Shown here: piece by piece, positions 1 to 11,663 of the stretch
How positions within the stretch are numbered: position 1 is the stretch's first letter
How the letters are laid out: every line of letters starts with the position of its first letter
DNA from: Eopsaltria australis
Lineage: Eukaryota; Chordata; Aves; Passeriformes; Petroicidae
Assembly: GCA_034509425.1 (NCBI GenBank)
Contig: JAVTVJ010011652.1
Location: 5,447,501 to 5,511,500, forward strand
Direction: 5' to 3'
Length of the DNA: 64,000 nucleotides
Position numbers and translations under genes: made by a program
Notes under the pieces: model-generated
Told to the model about the DNA's origin: nothing
Database searches by the model: none
The model's input: only the letters and a program-made list of their open reading frames with translations

Positions 1-832
1 CAGGAAGCAGTACTTTGCACACCACATCCTCTCTACTCCTGTTCCCTGCTAATTGCTCACTGATACTGTTGTAAGTCTTCTCCTTCAGAGCTTATGCAAT
101 ATTCAGAAGAAATAAAAAAAATCTTCCTGTCTCAGTTCCATATTTCTTTTCTCATCAGTTTTCTTGTCATTCCCCTCTTTTATCTCATCTTGAGATCAAT
201 AAACTTACCAGTCTTGTGTACCAAATGGACATAACAATGCACTACATTTAGCCTTCATAATGCAAATATTACTTTCACCATAGATAAAATCTCTGCCTTT
301 CAAAGACCCACAGCCCAGACAGATGACATGCCTACTGAAAACATTTCAAAATCCCAAACCCAGTCATTGTGAATAGAACTATGGCTCTTCTCTGATGTAA
401 ATAGCTCCCTGCAAAGGTCTATATGTTGAAGATAAATTTAAAGAGAATTAATTAAGAATCAGGTATAAAGAAAGCGAAGAGACTTGATTTTCTTGCTCTT
501 GATGGAAAAACAAAAACATCTACCACAGAGATGCCTGGTTTGCACATTTCTCAGAGGTAATATTGCTGTAAGTCTTTACCAAACTCATGAACCTAGGAGA
601 CACTCCCAACACAGCACCAACATTCTTTGACAGGTATTGCACATCAAGAAAACTGTAGGAGCATAAATAATTATTTTAAAATCACCAAAGTCCCCTTCCA
701 GGAGGCAGCTGTAACAGAAGAGATGTACACACCTTCCCAGATGTGATCCCTCCTCAGAAAGGCATCTGGATTACAAAATGCTGCACTCAATCTATCCCCA
801 GTGAATAGGCAGATGAAAGCAAAAGTACTCAC

Positions 833-896
833 CTGCACAGACTGCTCTGCCCTCTCCCCATGCCCTCTGGCTTTGCCAGACTGCCCAAAACAAGCC
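833..896 (-). other. Candidate 64-nt internal exon (splice-site based)
   Basis: Read on the minus strand, a pyrimidine-rich acceptor (TTTTTCTTGCTTGCAG) ends just before base 896. A consensus donor (CAG followed by GTGAGTA) begins just after base 833. A branch-point-like CTCAC lies about 20 nt upstream of the acceptor. The 64-nt segment is open in all three minus-strand frames, so splicing alone does not choose a frame. The length is not a multiple of three, so the exon would shift phase. It is G-rich and unlike the AT-rich flanks. I recognise no protein. It could be an exon of a coding gene or long non-coding RNA, or a chance pairing of good splice motifs. There is no expression evidence. Confidence 0.3.
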
Positions 897-1612
897 CTGC
901 AAGCAAGAAAAATTTGGTGAGTTGCTATTTTTTCCCTCGGTAAATCTGGGAACACACTTGCAAAATTGGCATCTTCAAAGATAAATTGGGGTTTTTTGGA
1001 CACCCTGAAAATTACCTGTGTAATGAGATGTTAAGTGGTTAGAGAAACCTGCTTCAAAGGTAGCAATGAGCCTGCTATAACCACAGGAGTTGTGCCTTTG
1101 CTGAGGAGGATCAAGAAGCACCTCTGATAAAACCACACCTGGAAGCAATGAGGCAGTAACAGAATTTTTAAATCTCTTTTGTTTTAATCCTTGTTTCATA
1201 ACAGTGGTCTTCACTTTCTATATATATATCAATTTCAAATGCAAAGGTTTGTAACTTAATTAAAGAGTGAAAATGAAATCCAAGATTCAATGACAAAGCC
1301 TTTGAAGCATGAGAACATGAGGTGATCAAACCAAATCTTAAGTCTGGGCTTAGGTCAGACATTTGTTATTTTTTCAGAAACTAAAAGCCGAGAGGGCAAT
1401 AATTTTAATTATTTCTACCATATATTTACACACACACACTCAATAAAAATGGAACAAATAAAGTTTTCCAGCTATAACTAAATTGCATAAAATACATTAG
1501 TGGCTGCCTGTGTTTAGCTGTAGAGGAAAATGAAGAGATAGTTCCATGTATTAAGACATACTTTCCAAAGCTGTGTTTTGAGTTCCATTTTCTTGTGGCT
1601 TCAATTCTTTTA

Positions 1613-1626
1613 ACACTAGATGGCAC
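1613..1626 (+). promoter_or_regulatory. CTCF-like binding site
   Basis: The sequence ACACTAGATGGCAC matches the degenerate vertebrate CTCF core CCASYAGRKGGCRS at 13 of 14 positions; only the first base differs. CTCF sites set chromatin loop anchors and insulators. A motif match does not show occupancy, so this is a prediction. It lies in otherwise unremarkable AT-rich DNA about 0.7 kb from the candidate exon. Confidence 0.35.
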
Positions 1627-2451
1627 TCTAGAAATATTCCTAAATTCTGGACTCCTTTCCATTGCCTTTTAGAAAGCCAACAAATTAGTGATTTCCCTCA
1701 AACCTTCTATTGTTTACAGCCTATTGAAAAAGGCAAGTGAATTACACAGAGCAGTACAGAAAATTAGCATTGTTAAATGTGTCACATATATCACTAATAA
1801 AGTTTCATTATTTATACTGTCAACTTGAAAAGCACTTATTTCCTAATCAATCAATTCACAACTAAATAAACAGTCATATAGGCATACAACATGAATTCAC
1901 AGCCCTCCTAAATCAGATCTTCTTGAGATTAAGTGTATGCTGGCTGATATCAGGAGAAGAATAACAAAGAAGGATCCTTCTCAATTTCCTCATTTCTCCC
2001 TACCTCCCCAGTTACCTACTTGTATTGAAGAAAAATATATATATGTGTATTTTAGAATAGCCATTATTTTCTGATTCTATTTTGTTTTTTAAATCAATAA
2101 ATGCTACACTTCACCTCAAGGGTGATCCTGAAGCACAAGTTAGGACAGACACATTAAATAAAATGGAAAAAGCTGGAGATGCATTTAAAATTAGCCCATT
2201 TCTATTTGGAGACTGGGGATGCAGGAGAGAAAAAGAGATTTAAGCAGTCACTTGAAGGGCTTTGTACCATCTAAATCCAGCTGCAGTCTCACAGACGTCC
2301 CTTTTGATGTTCACTAACGCTGTAGATGAGTTCTAGTAAACAGATGTCCTTGTCAGGGAAAATAAACAAACTAAAAACCATCAAATTTGGTACTGTCTGG
2401 TAGCTGGCAGTAAACTGCAAACAGTTCTTCTTTGCTGGGTTGCTACAGAGA

Positions 2452-2582
2452 TGGACTGATGTGGCACTGGATACAGGAGTGGAAACATGGCCATAAATAC
2501 AGGGACATTAACAGGGACTCAGTCGTCCTTGTGGGTCCCTTCCAGCACAACATATTCTGTGTTTCTGTGTGATTCTGTGATG
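2452..2582 (+). mobile_element. CR1 LINE, 3'-end fragment
   Basis: The secure part is about 2514-2582. It has GGACTCAGTCGTCCTTGTGG, then GGTCCCTTCCAGC, and ends in degenerate ATTCTGTG-type octamers, the standard CR1 3' terminus. The upstream bases from about 2452 (GATGTGGCACTGG and on) look like the preceding CR1 3' region but are diverged, so the left edge is approximate. The copy is severely 5'-truncated, as most CR1 copies are, and codes for nothing. It belongs to the same GGGTCCCTTCCA-ending group as the fragment at 54594-54650. Confidence 0.8.
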
Positions 2583-5500
2583 TCTCCATGGCAGTGAAGG
2601 ACCTGAGCATCAAGGCATTTGGTATGTCCAAAGTGAAAAGTGCCATGGCCTCTTCCCAGCCTTCCCTCCTGATCCCACAACTTTTGCAGGTATTTCTCAA
2701 ACATTTAGGCTATGTGTCTGCCTCTGGAAGAGAAAAACTCCAGCCCCTGCTGCCAGCTAGGAACTGTTCTGCTCTTACTTCTTGCTGCTCATTTGTGATA
2801 ATTTTAGGTGATTATCACAGAATTTGTAGATCACAGGCTTAGCACAGAAATCTGTATATAACAGCAGAGGTCAGCTGGGTGACACAGGCCGGGGTTTGGG
2901 CTCACAAAAGGGAAGATGCCAGAATATCTGGTACTGAGATTTGGGCATCCTTTTTGAATTTACCTGCTGAGACAGAGTCACAGAAAGACTCCATGGAGGT
3001 GGAGGAAGCCTGGATAACTGACCTGGCTTTTTACCTAGAAGGCAGGGTCAAAATTTCCCAATTATTTAGTCAGACTTAGCTCAAAATTCAAGTGTTTCTT
3101 GCAGACGGAGAGTGTAGGGTAAGCCTTGTTGATCCAAGTACATCCAAAAGTGCTTGAAAATGCAGACCTCAGAATCTCCTGCAGACCAGGAGTTAAGGGT
3201 AATGAAACATATGAGCCTTGAAGAAAGCAGATGAGCTGGCTGATGGTGTCACTGACAGTATAAGGGCTCCCACACATCACTCCACATTGTTTTAAGACAA
3301 AATGTGCCATCTTCATGCAGACAGCATTAACTCCACACAGTGCTGGTGGTTTGTAGGGAGAGGGGGATTCCTCTATTCCTAAGAAAAACACAGGACTCAA
3401 ACCAAATGGAAGCATTGCAGTCCCAGGGGTGGTTTTCATTACCCATATTGCTGATTACCAGCCAACACACTTCTGTTCACTACTTCAGTTGCTTAGAGAA
3501 AGGCAAGTTGGGAAACATGTGCAGGTGAAGAGCCCTTCCCTGGTTCTACTTGTCTCCTTGTTCTTACCAATGAACTTCTTGGGTCTGCAGATAAAGATTG
3601 GCATTTCCTGCTTCAGAAAGACTCCACAGATCAGGCTGAGCCTGTGTCAGAGCACAATCTGGGTTGTGAGCCAGCAGGAGGGTGAGAATCACTTGCCTCT
3701 CAACACAGGGTCCATGCTTGGCCATGTGCAAACACAGTCCCAAACACTCTCTTATAATTAGGTAGATATCATCAAGCCAGAGAAGTTTTGGTCACTTTAG
3801 CCACAGAAGGAGAATAAGACTGTTTGTCTTTACAGCAGCATAGCTAATCAATAATCTGTGGAATGAGAAGCTTAGGGTGGATGAAAAGTGCATTATCTTA
3901 CATACATATGTTGGAAAGTGCTGGCAACACACTGCAGTTTTGAACAAATAAACGAATTTACTGGGGGAAGAGAGAGATTGCTGATAAAACAGAAAAAATA
4001 CTATACTCAGGTGGTGATTTCAGTTCGAGTGCTAATATTTTACACAACAAAATATTGAATTTGGGAAGAGGCTTTTTCATTCATTTGGCTTTTTAACTTT
4101 CCAAAGTGCTTTTATTGACTGATTTTTGTTTGTGGCAGCTAATATTACTGTCACTGTAACAATATTTTTTCCTTATTTAGCTCTCCTAATGTAGTTTGCC
4201 ATCTGAAGTCATTTACCTTTCATTTTTAAAAATAAAGCTACTTTTTAAAAACTCAGAGATAATGGTTTGAGCCTCCATTTGCTCAGATAAAACTGAAGTG
4301 CCACAACTTCAAGAACTGTTACATTTTCTGAGATCCAAGGTCCGTCTTCTGTGAATTTAATTGCAGCAATATTAATTGACAAGACATCTGGACTGTGAAA
4401 GCAAGACATGCACCCACTTCCTTCCATATCAAACTTCCCTCCAAAATTCATACTATTTGTCCTGGAAACAAATAAATACATGAACAGAATTTCTTCAGTT
4501 TCAGATCTAGTTTTATACAACCTCAGCAAATCATGTCCAGATGCTCTTAATCATCAAGTCATGGAGATGCCAATCTCACAGTGGGTGTACAGTAGGAGAT
4601 ACTCCAGCACCACCACCTTTCTCCCATTTAAAACTCATTCAGCTTTATACTTTCTCTAAAGCTACAGGCAACTTTCTGGGTTGGAGTACTGCCATTCCAG
4701 CAGACTACAGAGGAGCAAATATGTTTTGAACTCTAACTATATTTGCTGAAGGCAAAGCTGCAAGTTGCGGCTAAAGCAGCCATCAGCTCTGAGCTCCAGC
4801 CTTTGGATGAGAGGCAAGGAGGAATTGCTTCTCCAGAACTCAGCTGGATTCAGTGTGAAAGTAAAACAAAAATTGCTCCCAGGCCTATGAAAAAATCATC
4901 TTTTCTGTCTCTAGAGGAGCAGAGTTCATGCCTTTCATCCTTTCCTGCAAAAGCCAAGAAAACCACCCACCACCAGGCCAAAGGAACCCCAGGTGATATT
5001 CAGTTCATGGACATGAATGTTTATTTGACTGAGTCTTCCAGTGGACTCAAGTGTTGCACTTTGGCTTCCAGTGAAAATAGAGGAGTGATCAACTTAATAA
5101 CTTTGCCAGTTTGATCACAAGCAGATTGCAGAAGCCCTCATGGCTGCAAAAGTGGCAGCTACAGCCCAGCTGTGCAGTGTGACTCAGTTCTTGGAGAGGG
5201 ATTGTATGTCAGATGCTCAGACAGAAGATGAAGGGGAGCAAAAACCAGCAAGATAGAAGGACAATTGCGATGCTTTGTCACTTTAGCTGTGAATCAGTTT
5301 GATGGTGCAGTGTTGTCCAAACAGAGGGTCCAAAGGCACTACCTCCATCGGGTGAGCTCTGTGAGCACTGGTGTGACAGGCACTGAGTCCAAGCCCCTGC
5401 TGATATAAATGTACTTTCATACCATGTAAATGTGCATTGACGCCTTGATGCTGCACAAGGTAATTGCTTTTAATTATTCTCTTGCTCCCATCAGCACCAG

Positions 5501-5594
5501 TCCATACAGGCTGAAGATGCAGGACTTGAACTTTGTCAAGAGACTGATTAACTCTTACTATTTTGAAGCTTAGAAAATATACCAATTCTTTCTT
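2583..5594. other. Unique non-coding DNA
   Basis: No repeat family or gene is recognised. The longest open frame is at 4743-5114 (plus, 123 codons). It has a varied composition but no domain, signal peptide or splice context that I can identify, so I treat it as chance. The rest is ordinary AT-rich sequence. Confidence 0.65.
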
Positions 5595-5686
5595 GGTTTG
5601 TTGTTGTTGTTGTTGTTGTTGTTGTTTTTTGGTTTGGGTTTTTTTTGTTTGTTTGTTTTTTGTTTGTTTGTTTGTTTGTTTTGTTT
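5595..5686 (+). repeat. Compound (TTG)n / (TTTG)n microsatellite
   Basis: Nine uninterrupted TTG units occupy 5598-5624. They are followed by T runs and a series of TTTG units ending at 5686. The block is strongly strand-asymmetric, with only T and G on the plus strand. It may be the remains of a retroposon tail read on the opposite strand (CAA/CAAA-rich), but no attached element is recognisable. Confidence 0.95.
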
Positions 5687-8600
5687 AATGAGAAAATATC
5701 TTGCCCTTTCCATATTGCTCCCCTAAAGTTGTCAGAAACAGCCTTTCCTCTGCTTCAAGGTGTATCAGCTTTAGCTCCAGCATCAATAAGATTCATGGAG
5801 AGGTCTTAGTGACATTCATCAGTCCCTATCTCCCAATCCCATCTATCATCTACAAGGGAAATGTTTTAGCTTATTGCCTATTCCCTAAATGGCCAGCTGT
5901 GATATGGCCACAATCTCATAAATGTTTTGAGAATGGTAATGGTTAGGACAGTCTCAGATTCACTTGCACTCTGCCCATGATGGCTGCAGCAGTGCTGATT
6001 GCCCAGGAGGAAGGACAGGCTCCCTGTTTTTCCAAGCCCATTTGCACATGGGGAAATGAGTGAGTGTTGATTGCCTGGACAGCTGTAAAGCAGCCCAGGT
6101 GCTGGTGGTGTCCCTCTGTGTTCTGTGAGATTGTTCCAGAGATTTTGGTGTGCTAAACATTTGGACAGCAGTATGGAGATCAGGGAAGGATTGGTGATAT
6201 TTTGTGCAGGATATAACAGGCACAGACTGGTTGCTGGAGGATGGTATCATGGGAACCTGCTAAGAGTGTGATTGATCTGCCTGAGGGAGGGGACTTTGCT
6301 AATTCTCTAATGTAGTAGAACTAATGATAGATGCTGATGCAGTCTGATTTTGTCTTAATGATTTATGGTTGCACCTAGCAGTTAAAATTAGGAGGAAGTT
6401 TTAACCAAATTGGCAATTTGGCTCTGAGATTCTCAACTCTGAGCACCAAAAGGATTAAGAGAAAAGACACAATTCTGAGTAAGGCAGACATCAAAGAACT
6501 AGGGATGAGTTTTTTAGAAATAACAAAATTTCCAGCATTCTGGGTTCTTAGTCCAAGGTCTATAGTTTATAAGTTGTCTGCAAAGTTTGAACCTGGGATT
6601 TGGGCTGCCCCACGTCTCCTATGTTTGTACCTATGCAATTTTGGGTTGAACCAGTCTAAAACAGAAGCATATAATAGAAGGCAACTTTTTGCAGTGCCTG
6701 GGCTAATAATCTTTTCTCTGCTTGTGCCTCAGAAATGGGTAGTTGAAGGTGCACTGGCAGCAGACAGCTCAAGACTCTGTGAGACAGGAAGAGTCCTGCT
6801 GGCTTGTGGATTCCCAAATTGTCATTAGCCAAGAGTCACGAAGAGGACCAGACTAAACACAGACAAACAGAATGCTGATAAAGACAAGGGATAGCAGACT
6901 AGAGCAGCACCTGACAGATACCTGGCAGACAAAATGGGCAGCCTAAATGAGAAACAGAAATAATGAGGAACCTATATCTCCACAATGAATTTATATTCAC
7001 ATGATAAAGACAGTTTATATATTAACAAAAATCTATGGAGATTGTAATTTGCTTTGATGTTAGTGCTACCCAGCAAAATTTGAAGATCCAGTGATACCTA
7101 TGTACCTTGTTCCCACTGACATCAACAGGCTTATCTCTTTAAACAAGAATGTTAGTATTGAATTCTGTCTGTAGTTCTGAGCCTGGTGCTCTCCCAGAGT
7201 AGGTGCTGTGTGAAAAGAAGATGGAATCCATACAACCTTAGGAACTTACATGAGCAGGTAATCAAAGCTGCCTTTAGTCCCTGGGGATGGAGCAGCCAGG
7301 GGATTCAGCAAACAACTCAGGCTCCTACTCAGATGACCAAACCTGGGGTTTCTGAATGCCTCCTCCTTCAAAGAGATTTTATTGTTACTGGTTTTGTTGT
7401 TCATATGAAGACATAGAGGGCATGCCCAGTCACTGCAGCTTTTTTTCTCTCCTGAATTGAATATCTATTTATTCAGAGAGTGAGAACATTTGCAATAGAA
7501 AAGGTCTGGAATAGCCAAAAGTGTAAGAAATATGGAATGGTGGCATAGTAGGAAGTAAAACCTGATGCTCCTACAAAGCTGGTGAGAAAAATCACTAGTG
7601 TGTTCCTACTGAGCTGTATCCCTTTTCAAAATACTCTTCCCATCCTGGAGCTGAGAGAAACATTTCCAGACAAAAGTTGTCAAAACATACCCAGCTTTGC
7701 TTGTAGATTTAATTAATCAACATTTTCATACTGTGTTTTCATCTGCAAACTTCCTGCCCAGATACAGGAGCTCTAAGCCCCAGTAAGGGAGTGTATACAC
7801 AGCACTTCATTTACTGAGCATAGTTATCCATTTATAGTCCACTTAACTACAGCATCAGTCCTCAGGCTTTCATTTGTATTCAGTAAAGGCTTTTCTTTAC
7901 TATCTGTCAACACACAAGGGACAACAGCAGCATATACAAGCTGGTAACCATGATCCTGTTAGGGAAATGAGACAATTGATATTTTTAATCCAGTAGATCA
8001 TGAACTCTATTATGCGTATCCCTGAGCATAGAAGGGGAAATTTGATTTGAATGAAATCTCAGAAAAAAATAGGTATATATGGAAAATAGGTTTGTCTCCA
8101 TATCAAGAGCCCGTTCTTTGGAGACTGTGCAGAGGAAAACAGACAGTGATCTAAATATCCTGTTAACTTTTTGAATGGCTGAACCACACAGTGAACGTTT
8201 TGGAGCTAAATTACTACTTAGATACTTATAAAACATTTCTCTCTTATTTTGTGTTACTAAATTTAGTTACTGTTTAAATAGTCATTGCTTTAAGATGAAA
8301 TTAATGCCTTTTTTTTTTCCTTAAATTGGCCGGTGCTAAAAATGTTTGGAGAAGTCACACTGCATGCACCTTACTACATCAAAGGAGGAATAAGTAGACA
8401 TGAAGTTCTCCAAACCAGGATCAAATACTCAAACAGACAGTCAGATTCTTAGGACATTCACTGTCCTGACTGGGGACAGACACCTTGTTGGGTCATCTGA
8501 GAGGAAAGGCAGATCTCAGAAGAAAAATACTCAGCAGGTTACCTTGGCATGCAATGAGCTAGGAGGAGAGTGCCTGAAAGTTTATAGTTGTGACATGCAC

Positions 8601-11445
8601 ACCACATTGTCCAGTCACTCACATCTGGACACACCTATTACCATGGATCATGCACAACACACACTGTAGATCCCCAAATCACCAAGCTATAGAGAGTCTG
8701 ATGTAATTATGCCTCTCTTCAGGGCCAGAGGTAAGACAAAACTCATAAAAAGCCCAACAATTTTAGTAGATCTTCTGCATTCATTGGGATTCAGGTGACA
8801 AGAAAAAAAGAACTGTTAACACCTCAAAATGACACACTTCTCTCATTGATGCCATTGGGTGTAATCCTAAAATAAACAAAACACAAACCCAACCAACCAA
8901 TCAACCAGAAAAGTAAATTTGCAATTAAAAGCAATGCTTAAAGCAATTAATAATCTGAGTTTGCTGTGATTGCAAGGAACAGGTTCATTCAGCACTGCCT
9001 CAAACTTTCATCTGCTAGAGGTCACTGATTGCCCATAATGACCAGGGTAGGGAAATGAGTCAGTCTGTTGGAAAATACTATTAATAACAGTAGTGCTTGG
9101 AAACAGAGATCATGGCAGCACACAGGTAGACAAGGGGAAGAGGGGAAGAGCAGCTGCCAAAGTCGAAGTCTACCTTCTGCTTGCCTATTCTAAAACTGGC
9201 CTAGAAAAGGCAGTTTCAAGAACACACAGAGATATCTGTATTCCAAATTAATTTTGAAAGGATCCATGACTGGAAAAATGCTTGCATTGGAAACAAATTA
9301 ATCTTGAACTTTCGCCTTCAGGAAAATCAGACCCTGGTTTTAGAGCTCAAGACTCCAGGTTAAACAAGGTCCTGCAGTGTGGGATGAGGGAAAAATAATT
9401 TTATTATGGCCCTTCCATTTTGCCTTTTGAATATTTTACTTATGCACTGAGAGAATGAATTTTACACAAGATAATTATGAATTGATACAAATTACTCCTC
9501 ATAAATATGAATGATGATCTGTTTTCTAAACTGGAGGCACTGAAAGATACAAAGGCATTCAAAAGACATGGGGTTTAATTTTTTAATTTTTTTTTTTTAT
9601 TAAGAAGTCTTGCATTTTGTGTTTATAAATGTGCCTCAACTGAGTGTTGCTTGTTCTTAGTGAAATTTCTATGGCATGTCAGATCTTTGTTTGCGAGAGT
9701 GGTTTTTGCAGTGGAAGAGCCTTGTGGTGTGTTTGTATTTCTAAGCCTTTTTTCAGCCCAGTAACAAGAAGCACTCTCTACCAGATGGTGAATTTGCCTA
9801 CCCATAGCTATGCAACCTCTGAAAGGAAACAGATACAACACTATAGACAAACCTTTAACTCTCTCACAGGAAAATCATCCATGAACAAGGGGTTACTGTA
9901 CTTTGCTCTCATCCATGGAGCAGAGTGGCCTCTGATCCTACCCACCATAGGGAAGTAGAAATTGACTGATCCTCTGGGACCTTGGCACTGATATGATGTA
10001 GCTCTCAAGAATTAACACAGTTTCTAGGTTTTGTTTCTTCTATCTTTTTCCAAGAAAAGGGAAGAAGATAATCTCCAGGAAAAGTGTGCTGAAAAAACTC
10101 TCTTCAGAACTCTACAGAGATGGTCTTCAAAGACCTTCAGCTCCACTGATGTACCATGGGAATTGCAAAGGATCAAGCAAGTACAAAATTGATAAAGCTG
10201 TACTATCTAACTTGGAAATACACTGGGAGATTTGCTGAAAGCAAGAAAACAGCACAGAAAAGCAAAGAGAGAGAAGGAGAAGAAGTGCAAAGAGAAAGAA
10301 ACAGGATTATTTTTCCTTAGCTAGAAAAATTATTTCAGGTTCAAACATACCTTACACTCTAAGGAATCTGCTCACAGGGTTTCATAATTTTGCATGTTTT
10401 CCACGTACCACGTCAGATAAAAAGTCTGCCTTTGATACTAATTGATCATTTCATTTTCCCTGACACACTTTTCAAACAGATGGTTGCCCCAACCTTTTGT
10501 TCCTGAGCGCCATCTTGAAGATTTGAAATAACCAGCGATAGAAATTAATTGAAAAATTGAATGCAACCTGGTTCTTCCTGTCCCCTCCCTCCTCTATCAA
10601 AGCTGACTTCTAACAGAGGTCCAAAAAGTTAATGTCAACTCTGGCCTTCAGTACACAACTTCCTTCTACAGAAAGTGTCACAGCTTCCCATTTCTCTTTC
10701 CAGAATTCGAGCAGGTGATATTTTTCAGTCATAGCTGTCTACTGAGAAGAAGCTGTGTTTTTTGAGGAAAGAATATTTAAGAGGACTGCCCAGTTTTTAT
10801 GGGGAACTTCATTATTTAAAAAGAAAGCACACAAAATCACCTCCCTATACTGGAGAAGTGAGACTGTTCCACTCTTCTCTGAAAATGGAAAATATACTTC
10901 CCCTTGGGTATAGTGCTGCCATGAATCATGGGAATTATGGTTCAATTCTACAGATCTCTCTCCTGCTTTATAGGCCAACTTCTAAAGCCAGGCCACATTC
11001 TAGAAATACATCTTTTTACTTAACCAGAGATAAACACATTAAAAAAATATACATCTACAAAGAAAATAAAGGAAACCAAAGCTTCAAAGAGGTTTAATAT
11101 TAAAAAAAAAATCACCCTAGCTTAAGGCTTTATCTTAAATAAACAGAAACATAAAATGTATGGATCAGTAGCTAATCCTTCTCAGCTGCTTCTATCCAGT
11201 GTCTTAATTACAGCATAAGGTTGCATTATACATGGGCATGCAAAATGACCCCAATTCCCCTCCATGCAGCATCTGCCACATTCCATTATCCTGCTTTGCT
11301 GTCACATTGCCTGTAAAGAGCCTTGGCCTCCATTTGTGCAATCACCCCCATGCTGAGCATTTGCTGATGGAGCACCTGAGCTGATTTGCTGGTTTGTTCC
11401 TCTCAGGAGTGCTGTGGTTCATCGCGCCTGGCGGAGCCACCACGG
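5687..11445. other. Unique non-coding DNA
   Basis: No gene or interspersed repeat is recognised. The longest open frame is at 6418-6828 (plus, 136 codons) and matches no family I know. There is a short T-rich run at about 9577-9600. At about 10240-10305 there is a nearly all-purine stretch rich in GA and GAA on the plus strand, interrupted by a few pyrimidines. Confidence 0.65.
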
Positions 11446-11663
11446 CTGGACCAGGCCTGTCATACCCTGAGCCACACAAGCCACTGCAGCTGGACCAGCC
11501 CTGTCACACCCTGAGCCACCCAAGCCACTGCAGCTGGACCAGCCCTGTCACACCCTAAGCCACCCAAGCCACTGCAGCTGGACCAGGCCTGTCACACCCT
11601 GAGCCACCCAAGCCACTGCAGCTGGACCAGCCCTGTCACACCCTGAGCCACCCAAGCCACCAG
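11446..11663. repeat. 44-bp minisatellite, about five copies
   Basis: The unit begins CTGGACCAGSCCTGTCAYAC and continues through CCTGAGCCACCCAAGCCACTGCAG. CTGGACC recurs at 11446, 11490, 11534, 11578 and 11622, an exact 44-base period. The units differ by only a few substitutions (for example GGCCTG versus GCCCTG, and one CTAAGC). A degenerate partial unit may precede the first copy. It is GC-rich in AT-rich surroundings. Because 44 is not divisible by three, the open frames read across it pass through all three phases and produce an artefactual repetitive peptide on the minus strand. Near-identity of the copies suggests recent expansion or ongoing homogenisation. Confidence 0.97.

Larger units (their letters stand above)
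1..2451. other. Unique AT-rich non-coding DNA
   Basis: No recognisable gene or repeat family is seen over most of this stretch. It holds short AT dinucleotide runs near 1221 and 2033-2045 and a short CA run near 1427-1440. Two signals inside it are listed separately: a candidate minus-strand exon and a CTCF-like site. Open frames here are at most 110 codons and match nothing I know. The longest of them (671-1003, minus) overlaps the candidate exon. Confidence 0.7.

Noticed and set aside
4743..5114. 123-codon plus-strand open frame with protein-like composition
   Set aside because: No domain or signal identified, and no conserved context. Treated as chance.
6418..6828. 136-codon plus-strand open frame
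   Set aside because: No family match, no codon or motif signature, and no splice context. Probably chance.
11446..11663. Regular repeats as a CRISPR-like array or a repeat protein
   Set aside because: Units abut with no variable spacers, the genome is vertebrate, and the 44-base period breaks any reading frame. It is a minisatellite.
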